DNA of 64,000 bases from Rhizobium bangladeshense (GCF_017357245.1 NZ_CP071612.1:1615001-1679000), one strand, 5' to 3'. Numbered from the stretch's first letter, positions 44,658 through 56,188 are shown. The notes: a model not told the origin generated them from the sequence alone. Numbers and translations are program-made.

Positions 44658-45701
44658 ATGGATTCTTTCTTCTCAACCTATGTCTGGCCGGGGATCATCA
44701 TGATCGGTCAGTCGCTGCTGCTTCTCGTCTGCCTGCTCGTCTTCATTGCTTACGTGCTGCTTGCCGACCGTAAGATCTGGGCGGCGGTGCAGCTGCGCCG
44801 CGGTCCGAACGTCGTCGGTCCCTTCGGCCTGTTCCAGTCCTTCGCCGACCTTCTGAAGTTCGTCTTCAAGGAGCCGATCATTCCGGCCGGCGCCAATAAG
44901 GCGGTGTTCCTGCTGGCGCCGCTGGTGACGGTGCTTCTCGCGCTGTCGACCTGGGCGGTGGTGCCGCTCGCCGACGGCTGGGTGATCGCCAACATCAATG
45001 TCGGCATCCTTTATATCTTTGCGATCTCATCGCTCGAAGTCTATGGCATCATCATGGGCGGTTGGGCGTCGAACTCGAAGTATCCATTCCTCGGTGCGCT
45101 GCGCTCGGCCGCACAGATGGTGTCCTATGAAGTCTCGATCGGCTTCGTCATCGTCACTGTTCTGCTCTGCGTCGGATCGCTCAACCTGACCGACATCGTC
45201 AATGCACAGCACAATGGCGTCGGCACCATGCTCGGCCTGCCTGCCTCGTTCCTCGACTGGCACTGGCTGTCGCTGTTCCCGATGTTCATCATCTTCTTCA
45301 TTTCGGCGCTCGCCGAGACGAACCGTCCGCCTTTCGATCTGCCGGAAGCCGAATCGGAACTCGTCGCCGGCTTCATGGTCGAATACGGCTCCTCGCCATA
45401 CATGATGTTCATGCTCGGCGAATATGCCGCCGTCTGCCTGATGTGCTCGCTCACGACGATCCTCTTCCTGGGCGGCTGGCTGCCTCCGGTCGATATCTGG
45501 ATCCTCAACTGGGTCCCCGGCATCATCTGGTTCATGCTGAAGGCCTGCTTCGTGTTCTTCATGTTTGCGATGGTCAAGGCCTTCGTCCCGCGCTACCGCT
45601 ACGACCAGCTCATGCGCCTCGGCTGGAAGGTCTTCCTGCCGCTGTCGCTCGCCATGGTCATCATCGTTGCATTCGTGCTGAAGCTGATGGGGTGGGCGTA
45701 A
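44658..45701 (+). CDS. nuoH: NADH-quinone oxidoreductase subunit H
   Basis: Membrane subunit joining the peripheral arm to the pump modules and completing the quinone chamber. The 347-residue product has about eight helices. Signatures are [19 protein letters not shown] near 49 and [20 protein letters not shown] near 218, with the acidic loop residues conserved. It lies 12 bases after nuoG. Confidence 0.98.
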   Translation: MDSFFSTYVWPGIIMIGQSLLLLVCLLVFIAYVLLADRKIWAAVQLRRGPNVVGPFGLFQSFADLLKFVFKEPIIPAGANKAVFLLAPLVTVLLALSTWAVVPLADGWVIANINVGILYIFAISSLEVYGIIMGGWASNSKYPFLGALRSAAQMVSYEVSIGFVIVTVLLCVGSLNLTDIVNAQHNGVGTMLGLPASFLDWHWLSLFPMFIIFFISALAETNRPPFDLPEAESELVAGFMVEYGSSPYMMFMLGEYAAVCLMCSLTTILFLGGWLPPVDIWILNWVPGIIWFMLKACFVFFMFAMVKAFVPRYRYDQLMRLGWKVFLPLSLAMVIIVAFVLKLMGWA

Positions 45702-45741
45702 TGATGCCCGCTCTCGTTTCCGGCAAAATTGGAGGTTGAAG

Positions 45742-46233
45742 ATGGCAAGCTTGTCCAGCTCCATCAACTCGCTGTTCCTCAAGGAATTCTTCGGCGCGTT
45801 CTTTCTGTCGATGCGTTATTTCTTCCGCCAGAAGGCGACCATCAACTACCCTTTCGAAAAGGGTCCGGTCTCCCCGCGCTTCCGCGGCGAACATGCGCTG
45901 CGCCGTTATCCGAACGGCGAGGAGCGCTGCATTGCCTGCAAGCTCTGCGAGGCGATCTGTCCTGCCCAGGCGATCACCATCGAGGCCGGTCCGCGCCGCA
46001 ACGACGGCACGCGCCGCACGGTGCGATACGACATCGACATGGTGAAGTGCATCTATTGCGGCTTCTGCCAGGAAGCCTGCCCGGTTGACGCGATTGTCGA
46101 AGGCCCGAATTTCGAATTTGCGACGGAAACCCGCGAAGAGCTCTATTTCGACAAGGCGCGCCTTCTCGATAACGGAGACCGGTGGGAGCGTGAAATCGCC
46201 CGCAACATCGCGATCGACTCGCCGTACCGCTGA
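45742..46233 (+). CDS. nuoI: NADH-quinone oxidoreductase subunit I
   Basis: The 23-kDa ferredoxin-like subunit with clusters N6a and N6b, 163 residues. Two classic [4Fe-4S] motifs are visible: [16 protein letters not shown] and [16 protein letters not shown]. The ATG at 45742 follows GGAGG; an in-frame TTG at 45736 is too close to that site. The stop is 140 bases before nuoJ, and the gap shows no other gene. Confidence 0.97.
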   Translation: MASLSSSINSLFLKEFFGAFFLSMRYFFRQKATINYPFEKGPVSPRFRGEHALRRYPNGEERCIACKLCEAICPAQAITIEAGPRRNDGTRRTVRYDIDMVKCIYCGFCQEACPVDAIVEGPNFEFATETREELYFDKARLLDNGDRWEREIARNIAIDSPYR

Positions 46234-46373
46234 GTGAGATCTGAAATGCCGCGATGGAGCTGCTCGCTCCTGCCGCGGTCAATATGCACAGGAGCTTTGC
46301 CGGCGAGTGCCGCGAAGCTTCATCGGGCAGGGAAACTCCCGGCTGCCCGGGGGAAGATGAAAAAGGCACCAAC

Positions 46374-46988
46374 ATGGGTCTGCAGGCTCTATTTTTCTAT
46401 CTTTTCGCCTTTGTCGCAGTGGCGTCGGCGTTCATGGTCATCTGGGCGAAGAACCCGGTTCACTCGGTTCTGTTTCTGATCCTGGTGTTCTTCAACGCGG
46501 CCGGCCTCTTCCTGTTGCTCGGCGCCGAGTTCCTGGCGATGATCCTGCTTGTCGTCTATGTCGGCGCGGTCGCCGTTCTTTTCCTCTTCGTGGTGATGAT
46601 GCTCGACATCGACTTCACCGAATTGAGGGCCGGCGTTCTCGAATATGCGCCGATCGGCGGATTGATCGGGATCATTTTGGCGGCCGAACTGATCGTCGTC
46701 ATCGGCGGCAGCGTCATCTCGCCTGACATCGCCAAATCAGTCGCCATGCCGATCCCTGCGCTGACCGAACGCACCAATACGGCCGCTCTCGGCGACGTGC
46801 TCTACACCAACTACGTCTATTTCTTCCAGATTGCCGGCCTGGTGCTGCTGGTCGCCATGATCGGCGCGATCGTGCTGACGCTGAGACATCGCACCAACAT
46901 CAAGCGGCAGAATATTTCCAGGCAGGTTGCCCGTACGCCCGCCACCGCCGTCGAGGTGGTTACGGTCAAGCCAGGGCAGGGCGTCTAA
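46374..46988 (+). CDS. nuoJ: NADH-quinone oxidoreductase subunit J
   Basis: Membrane subunit of 204 residues with five helices. The conserved helix-3 region is [25 protein letters not shown], containing the pi-bulge segment important for coupling. I choose ATG 46374 ([11 protein letters not shown]), after an AAGG site; the frame extends back to 46254 without family resemblance. Confidence 0.96.
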   Translation: MGLQALFFYLFAFVAVASAFMVIWAKNPVHSVLFLILVFFNAAGLFLLLGAEFLAMILLVVYVGAVAVLFLFVVMMLDIDFTELRAGVLEYAPIGGLIGIILAAELIVVIGGSVISPDIAKSVAMPIPALTERTNTAALGDVLYTNYVYFFQIAGLVLLVAMIGAIVLTLRHRTNIKRQNISRQVARTPATAVEVVTVKPGQGV

Positions 46989-47011
46989 AGGCAGGTCAAG
47001 GAACAAAGAAC

Positions 47012-47320
47012 ATGGTCATCGGACTTTCCCACTACCTGACGGTCAGCGCCATCCTCTTCACGCTCGGCGTCTTCGGCATCTTCCTGAACCGGAAGAACGT
47101 CATCGTCATCCTGATGTCGGTCGAACTGATCCTGCTTGCCGTCAACATCAACATGGTCGCCTTCTCTTCCTTCCTGAACGACATTGTCGGCCAGGTCTTC
47201 GCACTGTTCATTCTGACGGTTGCGGCTGCCGAAGCGGCGATCGGTCTTGCAATTCTCGTTGTCTTCTACCGCAACCGCGGCTCGATCGCGGTCGAAGACG
47301 TCAATATGATGAAGGGCTGA
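47012..47320 (+). CDS. nuoK: NADH-quinone oxidoreductase subunit K
   Basis: Three-helix membrane subunit of 102 residues, homologous to MrpC antiporter subunits. It has the conserved membrane glutamates in [17 protein letters not shown] and [13 protein letters not shown]. It lies 23 bases after nuoJ and 7 bases before nuoL. Confidence 0.97.
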   Translation: MVIGLSHYLTVSAILFTLGVFGIFLNRKNVIVILMSVELILLAVNINMVAFSSFLNDIVGQVFALFILTVAAAEAAIGLAILVVFYRNRGSIAVEDVNMMKG

Positions 47321-47327
47321 GTGGCTC

Positions 47328-49328
47328 ATGTTCCTCTATAAGGCTATTGTCTTTCTTCCCTTGATCGGCGCGATCATCGCCGGCCTTTTCGGCCGCGCCA
47401 TCGGCGCCAAAGCTTCGGAATATGTCACCAGCGGCCTGATGATCATTGCCGCCATCCTGTCCTGGATCGTCTTCTTCACCGTCGGCATGGGCCACCTTGA
47501 AGGCGGGCCGATCAAGGTCGAGGTATTCCGCTGGATCCAGTCCGGCGGCATCGACGCCTCATGGTCGCTGCGTGTGGATACGCTGACCTCCGTCATGCTG
47601 ATCGTCGTCAACACGGTCTCGACGTTGGTGCATATCTATTCGATCGGCTACATGCACACCGATCCGCATCGTCCGCGCTTCTTCGCCTATCTCTCACTCT
47701 TCACTTTCGCGATGCTGATGCTGGTGACCTCGGACAACCTGGCCCAGATGTTCTTCGGCTGGGAAGGCGTCGGTCTCGCCTCCTATCTGTTGATCGGCTT
47801 CTGGTTCAAGAAGCCTTCGGCGACGGCCGCGGCGATGAAGGCCTTCATCGTCAACCGTGTCGGCGACTTCGGCTTCGTGCTCGGCATTGCCGGCGTCTTC
47901 GTTCTGTTCGGCTCGATCAACTTCGACACGATCTTCGCCAACGCGTCGAACTTCGCCCCGCATGAAGGCGGCGGCGAGGCGGGCGAGGTGATCCTCAACC
48001 TCTTCGGCATGCAGCTCGACAAGGCGCACGCGCTGACCGGCATCTGCCTGCTGCTGTTCATGGGCGCCATGGGCAAATCGGCCCAGTTCCTGCTGCACAC
48101 TTGGCTGCCGGACGCCATGGAGGGCCCGACCCCGGTCTCGGCCCTCATCCATGCCGCCACCATGGTCACCGCCGGCGTTTTCCTCGTCGCCCGCATGTCG
48201 CCGCTCTTCGAACTGTCGCACGATGCGCTCGTTGTTGTCACCGTGATCGGTGCGATCACCGCCTTCTTCGCGGCAACCGTCGGCCTCGTACAAAACGACA
48301 TCAAGCGCGTCATCGCCTATTCCACCTGCTCGCAGCTCGGCTACATGTTCGTGGCGCTGGGGGTAGGGGCTTATGGCGCGGCGATCTTCCATCTCTTCAC
48401 CCACGCCTTCTTCAAGGCGCTGCTCTTCCTCTGCGCCGGCTCGGTCATCCATGCCGTCGATGGCGAGCAGGACATGCGCTACATGGGTGGCCTGCGGCCA
48501 CACATCAAGGTGACGTTCTGGCTGATGATCATCGGCACGCTGGCGATCACCGGCGTCGGCATTCCCTTCACGCCGATCGGCTTTGCCGGCTTCTTCTCCA
48601 AGGATGTGATCATCGAGGCGACCTATGCTTCACATTCGCCGGTCGCGGGCTTCGCCTTTTCGCTGCTCGTGATCGCGGCTCTCTTCACCAGCTTCTATTC
48701 CTGGCGGCTGATCTTCATGACTTTCTTCGGCAAGCCGCGCGCGTCGCACGAGGTCATGCACCACGTTCACGAGTCGCCGCAGGTCATGCTGGTACCGCTT
48801 TATCTGCTCGCGATGGGCGCGGTGCTGGCGGGCGTGATCTTCGAGGGCCGTTTCTACGGCGAGGAGTATGCCGAGTTCTGGAAGGGCGCGCTCTTCACCA
48901 GCGCTGAGAACGAGCTCGTGGAAGAGTTCCATCATGTGCCGGCGCTGGTGGCCTTGAGCCCCTTCATCGCCATGCTGCTCGGCTTCGTCATTGCCTGGTA
49001 CATGTATATCCGCTCGCCGCAGACGCCGCGCGTCCTCGCCAGACAGCACCGGGTTCTCTACAATTTCCTGCTCAATAAGTGGTATTTCGACGAACTCTAC
49101 GACTTCCTCTTCGTCCGTACGGCAAGGGCACTTGGCCGCTTCCTGTGGAAGAAGGGTGACGTCGGCGTCATCGATACCTATGGCCCGAACGGCGTCGCAG
49201 CCCGCGTCGTCGCCGTCACCGACAGGGTGGTCCGCCTGCAGACCGGTTACCTCTATCACTATGCCTTCGCGATGCTGCTCGGCATTGCGGCGCTCGTTAC
49301 CTGGATGATGCTCGGGAGTTCCTTCTGA
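47328..49328 (+). CDS. nuoL: NADH-quinone oxidoreductase subunit L
   Basis: Distal antiporter-like proton pump subunit, 666 residues, with 14 core helices plus the long lateral helix and an extra C-terminal helix. Signatures are [18 protein letters not shown] near 143 (key Glu), [31 protein letters not shown] near 245, with the pumping Lys and His, and [16 protein letters not shown]. The last base of its stop is the first base of nuoM. Confidence 0.98.
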   Translation: MFLYKAIVFLPLIGAIIAGLFGRAIGAKASEYVTSGLMIIAAILSWIVFFTVGMGHLEGGPIKVEVFRWIQSGGIDASWSLRVDTLTSVMLIVVNTVSTLVHIYSIGYMHTDPHRPRFFAYLSLFTFAMLMLVTSDNLAQMFFGWEGVGLASYLLIGFWFKKPSATAAAMKAFIVNRVGDFGFVLGIAGVFVLFGSINFDTIFANASNFAPHEGGGEAGEVILNLFGMQLDKAHALTGICLLLFMGAMGKSAQFLLHTWLPDAMEGPTPVSALIHAATMVTAGVFLVARMSPLFELSHDALVVVTVIGAITAFFAATVGLVQNDIKRVIAYSTCSQLGYMFVALGVGAYGAAIFHLFTHAFFKALLFLCAGSVIHAVDGEQDMRYMGGLRPHIKVTFWLMIIGTLAITGVGIPFTPIGFAGFFSKDVIIEATYASHSPVAGFAFSLLVIAALFTSFYSWRLIFMTFFGKPRASHEVMHHVHESPQVMLVPLYLLAMGAVLAGVIFEGRFYGEEYAEFWKGALFTSAENELVEEFHHVPALVALSPFIAMLLGFVIAWYMYIRSPQTPRVLARQHRVLYNFLLNKWYFDELYDFLFVRTARALGRFLWKKGDVGVIDTYGPNGVAARVVAVTDRVVRLQTGYLYHYAFAMLLGIAALVTWMMLGSSF

Positions 49329-50839
49329 TGACCGCTTGGCCTATTCTTTCAACGGTCACCTTCCTGCCGCTTGTCGGCGTGGTGCTCCTGCTCTTGATGA
49401 ACGGCGACAGCGAAAGCGGCCGGAAGAACGTGCTGTGGATCTCGCTGATCACCACTGTCTTCACCTTCGTCGTCTCGCTCTTCATCTGGATCGGCTTCGA
49501 CAATGCCAATCCGGGCTTCCAGATGCTCGAAAAGCATGATTGGCTCGGCACCGGCATCGGCTATCACGTTGGCGTCGACGGCATCTCGATGCTGTTCGTC
49601 ATCCTGTCGACCTTCCTCATGCCCTTCTGCGTGCTGGCGAGCTGGCTCTCGATCGAGAAGCGCCTGAAGGAATACATGATCGCCTTCCTCATCCTCGAAA
49701 CGATGATGGTCGGCGTCTTCGTGTCGCTCGATATCGTGCTCTTCTACGTCTTCTTCGAGGCAGGCCTCATTCCGATGTTCCTGATCATCGGGGTCTGGGG
49801 CGGCAAGGACCGTGTCTATGCGAGCTACAAGTTCTTCCTCTACACGCTGCTCGGCTCGGTGCTGATGCTGCTCGCCATCATGGCGATGTACTGGCAGGCC
49901 GGCACGACGGACATCACCGCGCTGCTCGCTTACAAGTTCCCGCCCGCGCTGCAGACCTGGCTCTGGCTTGCTTTCTTCGCCTCCTTTGCGGTGAAGATGC
50001 CGATGTGGCCGGTCCATACCTGGCTGCCCGATGCGCACGTTCAGGCGCCGACGGCGGGCTCGGTGATCCTGGCCGGCGTGCTCCTGAAGCTCGGCGGCTA
50101 CGGTCTCATTCGCTTCTCGCTCGGCATGTTCCCGGTCGCCTCCGACTATTTCGCGCCGCTCGTCTTCGCTCTGTCCGTCATCGCCATCATCTACACCTCG
50201 CTGGTGGCGATGATGCAGGACGACATCAAGAAGCTGATCGCCTATTCCTCGGTGGCGCACATGGGCTACGTGACCATGGGCATCTTCGCTGCCAATATGC
50301 AGGGTGTTCAGGGTTCGATCTTCCAGATGCTGTCGCACGGCATCGTCTCCGGCGCGCTCTTCCTCTGCGTCGGCGTCGTCTACGACCGTACCCACACCCG
50401 CGAGATCAATGCCTATGGCGGTCTCGTCAACAACATGCCTAAATATGCCGTCGCGATGATGGTGTTCACCATGGCCAATGTCGGACTTCCCGGCACCTCC
50501 GGCTTCGTCGGCGAATTCCTGACGCTGATCGGCGTCTTCCGGGTCAACACCTGGGTCGCGCTCTTTGCCGCCACCGGCGTCATCCTCTCGGCCGCTTACG
50601 CGCTTTGGCTCTATCGCCGGGTGATCTTCGGTGCGCTGGAGAAGGAAAAGCTGAAGGCATTGCTCGATCTTTCGCCACGCGAGCAGTTGATCCTCTATCC
50701 GCTCGTCGCACTGACGATCTTCTTCGGCGTATACCCGGCTCCGGTCTTCGACGCGACGGCCGCCTCGGTGGATCTGCTTGTCAACAACTACACGGCCGCC
50801 GTGCACGCAGCGCAGAATGTTGCGCTGTCTATGAAATGA
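49328..50839 (+). CDS. nuoM: NADH-quinone oxidoreductase subunit M
   Basis: Antiporter-like pump subunit, 503 residues, 14 helices. The key Glu lies in [19 protein letters not shown]; pumping Lys and His lie in [37 protein letters not shown] follows. It overlaps nuoL by one base (TGATG) and is 18 bases before nuoN. Confidence 0.98.
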   Translation: MTAWPILSTVTFLPLVGVVLLLLMNGDSESGRKNVLWISLITTVFTFVVSLFIWIGFDNANPGFQMLEKHDWLGTGIGYHVGVDGISMLFVILSTFLMPFCVLASWLSIEKRLKEYMIAFLILETMMVGVFVSLDIVLFYVFFEAGLIPMFLIIGVWGGKDRVYASYKFFLYTLLGSVLMLLAIMAMYWQAGTTDITALLAYKFPPALQTWLWLAFFASFAVKMPMWPVHTWLPDAHVQAPTAGSVILAGVLLKLGGYGLIRFSLGMFPVASDYFAPLVFALSVIAIIYTSLVAMMQDDIKKLIAYSSVAHMGYVTMGIFAANMQGVQGSIFQMLSHGIVSGALFLCVGVVYDRTHTREINAYGGLVNNMPKYAVAMMVFTMANVGLPGTSGFVGEFLTLIGVFRVNTWVALFAATGVILSAAYALWLYRRVIFGALEKEKLKALLDLSPREQLILYPLVALTIFFGVYPAPVFDATAASVDLLVNNYTAAVHAAQNVALSMK

Positions 50840-50857
50840 TGACGGGACTTATCGCAC

Positions 50858-52303
50858 ATGACCGCTGAAACAATTCTCCTCAGTCTGCATCTTTCCGCGC
50901 CGGAGCTCATCCTCGCGGTCGGCGCCCTTGTCCTGTTGATGGTCGGCGTCTTCTCGGGCGAGCGGTCAGGCCACGTCGTCACCGGCCTCGCTATCGTCTT
51001 GCTGCTCGCCTCCGGCCTTTGGCTGCTCTTCGTGCCCACGGAAGGCCTCGCCTTCGGCGGCGTCTATATGGCCGACGGCTTCTCTCGCTTCATGAAGCTG
51101 GTGGCGCTTATCGGTTCGCTGGTCGCCCTGTTCATGACGATCGGCCATGCCCGCGAAAACCAGCTCGACAAGTTCGAATTCCCGGTTCTCCTGGTCCTTG
51201 CCACCCTCGGCATCCTGCTGATGATCTCGGCCAACGACCTGATTTCGCTCTATCTGGCGTTGGAACTGCAGTCGCTGGCGCTCTACGTCGTCGCCGCGAT
51301 CAACCGTGACAGTCTGAAATCGACCGAAGCCGGCCTGAAATATTTCGTCCTCGGCGCGCTTTCCTCCGGCATGCTGCTCTACGGCATGTCGCTGGTCTAC
51401 GGCTTCACCGGTCATACCCATTTTGCCGAAATCGCCCAGGCGCTTTCGGTTGAGGGCGCGCGTTCGCTCGGCCTCATCTTCGGCCTGGTCTTCATCCTTG
51501 CCGGCATTGCCTTCAAGATCTCGGCCGTCCCCTTCCACATGTGGACTCCCGACGTTTACGAAGGCGCGCCGACGCCGGTCACCGCCTTCTTTGCCGCAGC
51601 CCCCAAGGTTGCTGCCATGGCGATGATGACCCGTATCGTCATCACCGCTTTTCAACCGGTTCTCGCGGACTGGCAGCAGGTCGTCGTCTTCATCTCGATC
51701 GCCTCGATGCTGCTCGGATCCTTTGCCGCGATCGGCCAGAAGAACATCAAGCGGCTGATGGCCTATTCCTCGATTGGCCACATGGGTTACGCGCTGGTCG
51801 GCCTTGCCGCCGGCAACCAGACCGGTGTTTCCGGCGTCATGCTTTATATGGTCATCTACATGATCATGACGCTCGGCACCTTTGCGATCATCATGTCGAT
51901 GCGCCGCAAGGACGGCACTGTCGTCGAGAATGTTAACGATCTCGCCGGCCTTTCCACCACGAACCCGTTCATGGCCGTGGTGCTGACGGCGCTGATGTTT
52001 TCGCTGGCCGGTATTCCGCCGCTCGCCGGCTTCTTTGCGAAGTACTTCGTCTTCGTTGCTGCGATCGAAGCCAAGCTTTATGCGCTTGCCATCATCGGCG
52101 TTCTCGCCTCGGTCGTCGGCGCCTACTATTATCTGCGTGTCATCAAGCTGATGTGGTTCGATGAGGCGACCGACGAATTCGCTCGTGTTTCTGGCTCTCT
52201 GCGCCTGGTATTTGGTCTCTCCGGTCTTTTCGTCACCGCCTATGTTCTCATCGGCGGCCCGATCGGCGGTGCGGCAGAGCTTGCCGCGGCGACGCTCTTC
52301 TGA
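50858..52303 (+). CDS. nuoN: NADH-quinone oxidoreductase subunit N
   Basis: Antiporter-like pump subunit nearest the quinone end, 481 residues, 14 helices. Signatures are [18 protein letters not shown] with the key Glu, [20 protein letters not shown] with the pumping Lys, and [19 protein letters not shown]. It ends the complex I genes. Its stop overlaps the birA start (TGATG), so transcription clearly continues. Confidence 0.98.
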   Translation: MTAETILLSLHLSAPELILAVGALVLLMVGVFSGERSGHVVTGLAIVLLLASGLWLLFVPTEGLAFGGVYMADGFSRFMKLVALIGSLVALFMTIGHARENQLDKFEFPVLLVLATLGILLMISANDLISLYLALELQSLALYVVAAINRDSLKSTEAGLKYFVLGALSSGMLLYGMSLVYGFTGHTHFAEIAQALSVEGARSLGLIFGLVFILAGIAFKISAVPFHMWTPDVYEGAPTPVTAFFAAAPKVAAMAMMTRIVITAFQPVLADWQQVVVFISIASMLLGSFAAIGQKNIKRLMAYSSIGHMGYALVGLAAGNQTGVSGVMLYMVIYMIMTLGTFAIIMSMRRKDGTVVENVNDLAGLSTTNPFMAVVLTALMFSLAGIPPLAGFFAKYFVFVAAIEAKLYALAIIGVLASVVGAYYYLRVIKLMWFDEATDEFARVSGSLRLVFGLSGLFVTAYVLIGGPIGGAAELAAATLF

Positions 52304-53067
52304 TGGTCTCCGGCAGGCAGCGCCGAATATCGCTCGACGATTTCAGGCATGAGGCCCTGTCGGAAACATCGTCCACCAATAGCGAATGCCTCGCCCGGGC
52401 CCGGGCGGGCGATCCAGGAAATCTCTGGGTGACGGCCGAGAGGCAGACCGGCGGCCGCGGCCGTCGCGGCAGGCTTTGGGTTTCCGAACGCGGCAATCTC
52501 TATGCGTCTCTTTTGCTGATCGACCCGGCTCCGATGGAGCGCCTCGGCTCGCTGCCGCTGGCCGTTGCCGTTGCCGTTCACCAGGCCATCCACAGGGTGC
52601 TGCCGCCTGGTGGCGAACCGCTTGAGGTCAAATGGCCGAACGATATTCTCATCGGCCGAAAGAAGACCTGCGGCATCCTGGTCGAAGGCGAGGGGTTGCC
52701 GGACGGCCGTTATGCGCTGATCGTCGGTATCGGCATCAATGTTTCGGTCATGCCGGACAATCCGCTCTATCCCGTCACTTGCCTGCGCCAGCACGCAAGC
52801 GCAGCTTCGCCGGAGGAACTCTTCGCTCATCTATTCGCGGCGATGGTGGAACTGCTCGAAGTATGGGATCAGGGCCGCGGCATTGCCAAGATCACCGCCC
52901 GCTGGCGCGCCATTGCCTGTGGCATCGGCGAAAAGATTACGGTGAATTTGCCGGACCAATCGATTTCCGGACAATTCGCCGGAATTGATGATAATGGCTT
53001 GTTGATGCTCGATACCGGCGCTGGCAGGATCATGTCTATTGCCGCCGGTGATGTGTTTTTTGGATAG
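52303..53067 (+). CDS. birA: Biotin-acetyl-CoA-carboxylase ligase
   Basis: Biotin protein ligase: activates biotin with ATP and attaches it to carrier lysines. The 254-residue product has the biotinyl-AMP loop TGGRGRRGRLWVSERGNLYAS near 49, KWPNDILIGRKKTCGILVEG near 107, and a C-terminal SH3-like domain. There is no N-terminal helix-turn-helix, so it is a class I enzyme and not a repressor. It is coupled to nuoN by a one-base overlap; functionally it is unrelated to complex I. Confidence 0.94.
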   Translation: MVSGRQRRISLDDFRHEALSETSSTNSECLARARAGDPGNLWVTAERQTGGRGRRGRLWVSERGNLYASLLLIDPAPMERLGSLPLAVAVAVHQAIHRVLPPGGEPLEVKWPNDILIGRKKTCGILVEGEGLPDGRYALIVGIGINVSVMPDNPLYPVTCLRQHASAASPEELFAHLFAAMVELLEVWDQGRGIAKITARWRAIACGIGEKITVNLPDQSISGQFAGIDDNGLLMLDTGAGRIMSIAAGDVFFG

Positions 53068-53085
53068 CGGAAAAAAACGAAAATT

Positions 53086-54756
53086 ATGGCGAAACAGGAC
53101 GAATTGGTATTCCTGCCTCTGGGTGGCGTCGGCGAGATTGGGATGAATCTTGCCCTTTACGGCTACGGCCCGCCCGAGCATCGCCAGTGGATCATGGTCG
53201 ATTGCGGCGTGACTTTTCCCGGACCGGACCTGCCGGGCGTCGATCTCGTGCTGCCAGATATCCGCTTCCTTGCCAGCGAGCGAAAGAATCTTAAGGCGAT
53301 CATCATCACCCATGCCCATGAAGACCATTATGGCGCGCTTGCCGACCTCTGGCCAGGTCTCAACGTTCCGGTTTTCGCCTCGGCATTCACATCGGGTCTG
53401 CTTGAAGCCAAGCGCAACTTCGAGAAGGCAACGATCGGCGAAGTGCCGGTGACGCCGTTCAAGGCAGGCGACACGATCAATGTCGGCCCTTTCAGCATCG
53501 AAGGCGTCGCTGTCAACCACTCGATTCCTGAGCCGATGTCGCTGATGATTCGCACGCCGGCTGGGAATGTGATCCATACAGGCGACTGGAAGATCGATCA
53601 CGAGCCTTCGCTCGGCCCCCTGACCGATGAGACGCGCTTCCGCCAGCTCGGCGACGAGGGCGTGCTGGCGCTGATGTGCGATTCCACCAATGCCCTGCGC
53701 GACGGTGTTTCTCCCTCCGAGAAGGATGTGTCGGAAAGCCTGCGCAAGATCATCGAGGATGCCGAGGGCCGGGTGGCGATCACCACTTTCTCGTCGAATG
53801 TCGGTCGTATTCGCACCGTTGCCGAGGCTGCCGAGGCGGCAGGCCGAGAGGTGCTGCTGCTCGGCAGCTCGCTGAAGCGCGTCGTCGACGTCGCTAGCGA
53901 TATCGGCCTGATGGAAGGGGTCAAACCTTTCATTTCCGAGGACGAATACGGCTATATCCCGCGCGACAAGGTCGTCGTCATCTTGACCGGCAGCCAGGGC
54001 GAGGCGCGCGCGGCCCTTGCCAAGCTCTCCCGTGACGAGATGCGCAATGTGGCCTTTGCGGCAGGCGATATCGTCGTCTTTTCCTCGCGCGCCATTCCAG
54101 GCAACGAGAAGGCGATCCAGGACATCAAGAACGGCCTCGTCGAGCAGGGCGTGCATATCATCACCGATACCGAGGCGCTCGTTCACGTGTCCGGCCATCC
54201 ACGCCGCAACGAGTTGCAGAGGATGTATGAGTGGACGCGGCCGAAAATTGTCGTGCCGGTGCATGGCGAGGCGACGCATCTGACGGCGCACAAGGAGCTT
54301 GCCGAGCAATCCGGCATCGCGATCGTGCCGCGGGTGCGCAACGGCGATATCCTGCGGCTGGCGCCAGGTCCGGTCGAGGTGATCGGGGAAGCGCCGCACG
54401 GCCGGATCTACAAGGACGGCCTGCTGATCGGCGATTTCGACGAAATGGGTATCGGCGAGCGTAGGAAACTCTCCTATGTCGGCCACGTCGCGGTCAGCGT
54501 CGTGCTCGACGCCCGTTATGACATTCTCGGCGATCCGGACCTCGTCTCGATCGGCCTGCCGGTTTATGATGACGAAGGCGAGGAGATGGAGGATACGCTC
54601 TACGATGCGGCGATCAGCGCCATCGAAAGCATTCCGCGCGCCCGCCGCAAGGATATCGACATGCTGCAGGAAGCCGTGCGCCGCGCCATTCGCGCGGCTG
54701 CAAATCACGCCTGGGGCAAAAAGCCCGTTGTCACCGCCTTCGTAACCAAGGTCTGA
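53086..54756 (+). CDS. rnj: Ribonuclease J
   Basis: Metallo-beta-lactamase/beta-CASP ribonuclease of 556 residues, with 5'-to-3' exonuclease and endonuclease activity in mRNA decay and rRNA processing. The zinc motif THAHEDHYGAL near 72 is intact, as are HTGDWKIDHEP near 164, CDSTNALRDG, and the beta-CASP GSQGEARAALAKLSR and VHVSGHPRRNELQRM. Rhizobial RNase J is known for a role in 16S rRNA maturation. The start has only a purine-rich upstream stretch. It follows birA by 18 bases. Confidence 0.94.
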   Translation: MAKQDELVFLPLGGVGEIGMNLALYGYGPPEHRQWIMVDCGVTFPGPDLPGVDLVLPDIRFLASERKNLKAIIITHAHEDHYGALADLWPGLNVPVFASAFTSGLLEAKRNFEKATIGEVPVTPFKAGDTINVGPFSIEGVAVNHSIPEPMSLMIRTPAGNVIHTGDWKIDHEPSLGPLTDETRFRQLGDEGVLALMCDSTNALRDGVSPSEKDVSESLRKIIEDAEGRVAITTFSSNVGRIRTVAEAAEAAGREVLLLGSSLKRVVDVASDIGLMEGVKPFISEDEYGYIPRDKVVVILTGSQGEARAALAKLSRDEMRNVAFAAGDIVVFSSRAIPGNEKAIQDIKNGLVEQGVHIITDTEALVHVSGHPRRNELQRMYEWTRPKIVVPVHGEATHLTAHKELAEQSGIAIVPRVRNGDILRLAPGPVEVIGEAPHGRIYKDGLLIGDFDEMGIGERRKLSYVGHVAVSVVLDARYDILGDPDLVSIGLPVYDDEGEEMEDTLYDAAISAIESIPRARRKDIDMLQEAVRRAIRAAANHAWGKKPVVTAFVTKV

Positions 54757-54758
54757 CC

Positions 54759-55163
54759 ATGCTCGGCCGGGTGAACCATATCGCCATCGCCGTTCCCGAC
54801 CTCGCAGCGGCGACGGCCGCTTATCGCGACTCGCTGGGGGCCGCCGTATCGCAGCCACAGCCTCTACCGGAACACGGGGTCACCGTCGTCTTCGTCGAAT
54901 TGCCGAACACCAAGATCGAATTGTTGCAACCGCTCGGGCAGGACTCGCCGATCGAAGCCTTCCTCGAAAAGAACCCGTCCGGCGGCATGCACCATATCTG
55001 TTACGAGGTGGACGATATCATCCTCGCCCGTGACCGCCTGCTCGCGGCCGGGTCGCGGGTGCTGGGCGGCGGCGAGCCGAAAACCGGCGCGCATGGCAAG
55101 CCGGTGCTCTTTCTGCACCCCAAGGATTTCTTCGGCACGCTGATCGAGCTCGAACAAGCCTAA
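54759..55163 (+). CDS. mce: Methylmalonyl-CoA epimerase
   Basis: Vicinal-oxygen-chelate enzyme interconverting (2R)- and (2S)-methylmalonyl-CoA in propionate metabolism. The 134-residue product starts MLGRVNHIAIAVPDLAAA, with the first metal His; GGMHHICYEVDDI holds a second, and TLIELEQA the ligand Glu. It is 2 bases after rnj, so cotranscribed. Confidence 0.93.
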   Translation: MLGRVNHIAIAVPDLAAATAAYRDSLGAAVSQPQPLPEHGVTVVFVELPNTKIELLQPLGQDSPIEAFLEKNPSGGMHHICYEVDDIILARDRLLAAGSRVLGGGEPKTGAHGKPVLFLHPKDFFGTLIELEQA

Positions 55164-55325
55164 ACCAAATACAGTCGAAGGCGCTTCGCTGCGGCAGAGT
55201 GACCTGAAGGCGGCGAAATGGTTCGTTCGCTTTGAGTTGGACGCTATTCCGCCGTATAAGTGCGCCAGCTCCAAGCGACACAGCGCTTCATGCGTTCTGT
55301 CGGCAAGACACTACCGGGAAAGATA

Positions 55326-55601
55326 ATGCTCCAGACCTTCCTTCAGGGACTCGCTGTCTACTTCATCATCTGGTGGATGACGCTTTTCGCCGTCCTTCCG
55401 ATCGGCTTGCGTACCCAGGCGGAAGACGACGATATCGTGCTCGGCACGGTGCCAAGCGCGCCCACCCGCTTTCGCGCCGCCTTCGTCTTTTCGCTGACGA
55501 CGCTGATCTCGGCGCTGATCTACGGTCTCTGGTATGTCTGCGACATCTATCTTGGCTGGGGCTTCGATGCCCTTCCACAACTCGGGCCCAGCTTCTATTG
55601 A
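55326..55601 (+). CDS. DUF1467 family membrane protein
   Basis: Small inner-membrane protein of 91 residues with two helices (FLQGLAVYFIIWWMTLFAVLP and FVFSLTTLISALIYGLWYVC). The DUF1467 hallmark is IGLRTQAEDDDIVLGTVPSAP between them. The function is unknown. It follows mce in most Rhizobiales. I choose ATG 55326, after GGGAAAG; the frame opens with a GTG at 55260. Confidence 0.86.
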   Translation: MLQTFLQGLAVYFIIWWMTLFAVLPIGLRTQAEDDDIVLGTVPSAPTRFRAAFVFSLTTLISALIYGLWYVCDIYLGWGFDALPQLGPSFY

Positions 55602-55610
55602 CGTAGCTTT

Positions 55611-55627
55611 TGCTCAAACTTTGAGCA
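55611..55627 (+). other. Short hairpin after DUF1467 gene
   Basis: TGCTCAA (55611-55617) and TTGAGCA (55621-55627) pair around a 3-base loop, 10 bases after the stop. No T-run follows, so termination here is doubtful; the true terminator seems to be at 55762-55794. Confidence 0.45.
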
Positions 55628-55761
55628 GATGTAAATTCAAGGAAAAATCGGTTTCGTCATACCGCCGTCATGCCGTTGCCGCAAAGAGCTCGCGTAACGG
55701 AATAAGAGGGTTCCTTTACGGAAGCCATTCGGAGTTTGAATGGGAGAAGAGGGCGAAAAGC

Positions 55762-55794
55762 CAAAAAAAAACAAGGCTGGAAGCCTTGTTTTAA
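55762..55794. terminator. Bidirectional terminator
   Basis: AACAAGGCT (55770-55778) pairs with AGCCTTGTT (55782-55790). Nine A precede the stem core and TTTTAA follows. On the plus strand it ends the nuo-birA-rnj-mce-DUF1467 transcript; on the minus strand it has an even longer T-run, implying a leftward transcript from the 55.8-56.2 kb gap. Confidence 0.8.
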
Positions 55795-55985
55795 GTATCG
55801 CGTGATCTGTAACCGTTGCCGGGGCTGCGACGAGCGCGCCTAAGATCTGATCCTCCCAAGACTTGACCGCGAATTCGGCAAGAATTTAACTTCCTGCCTG
55901 TTTTGTGAGCTAAAGCTAGCTCAAACATTGGGCTTTGTCATTAGCTTTTTTTGCATTTTTGCTACACTCCAGCAAAATTTTTCTG

Positions 55986-56015
55986 TTGACAAGATTTTCG
56001 TTCAAGTCCTTATAA
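55986..56015 (+). promoter_or_regulatory. Sigma70 promoter of proS-lolCD
   Basis: TTGACA (55986-55991), 18 bases and TTATAA (56010-56015) in an AT-rich stretch. The start near 56022 leaves a leader of about 165 bases before proS. The rest of the 587-base gap 55602-56188 contains the terminator described at 55762 and no gene that I can support. Confidence 0.75.
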
Positions 56016-56188
56016 ACACGCGCTTTTTCACGCCCTTTCATTTTGCGGGCGCGAACATGCGTGTCCGGGAGGCGGCCGACGGCAGTTGCGGGTTTCCTTC
56101 CTGCCGCGAAGCGGCTATGAACGCTCCCACATAACGATGTACCTTCGATTCCGCTCGTCTGCGGGATCTCAACTGCTTCGGAATCGCC

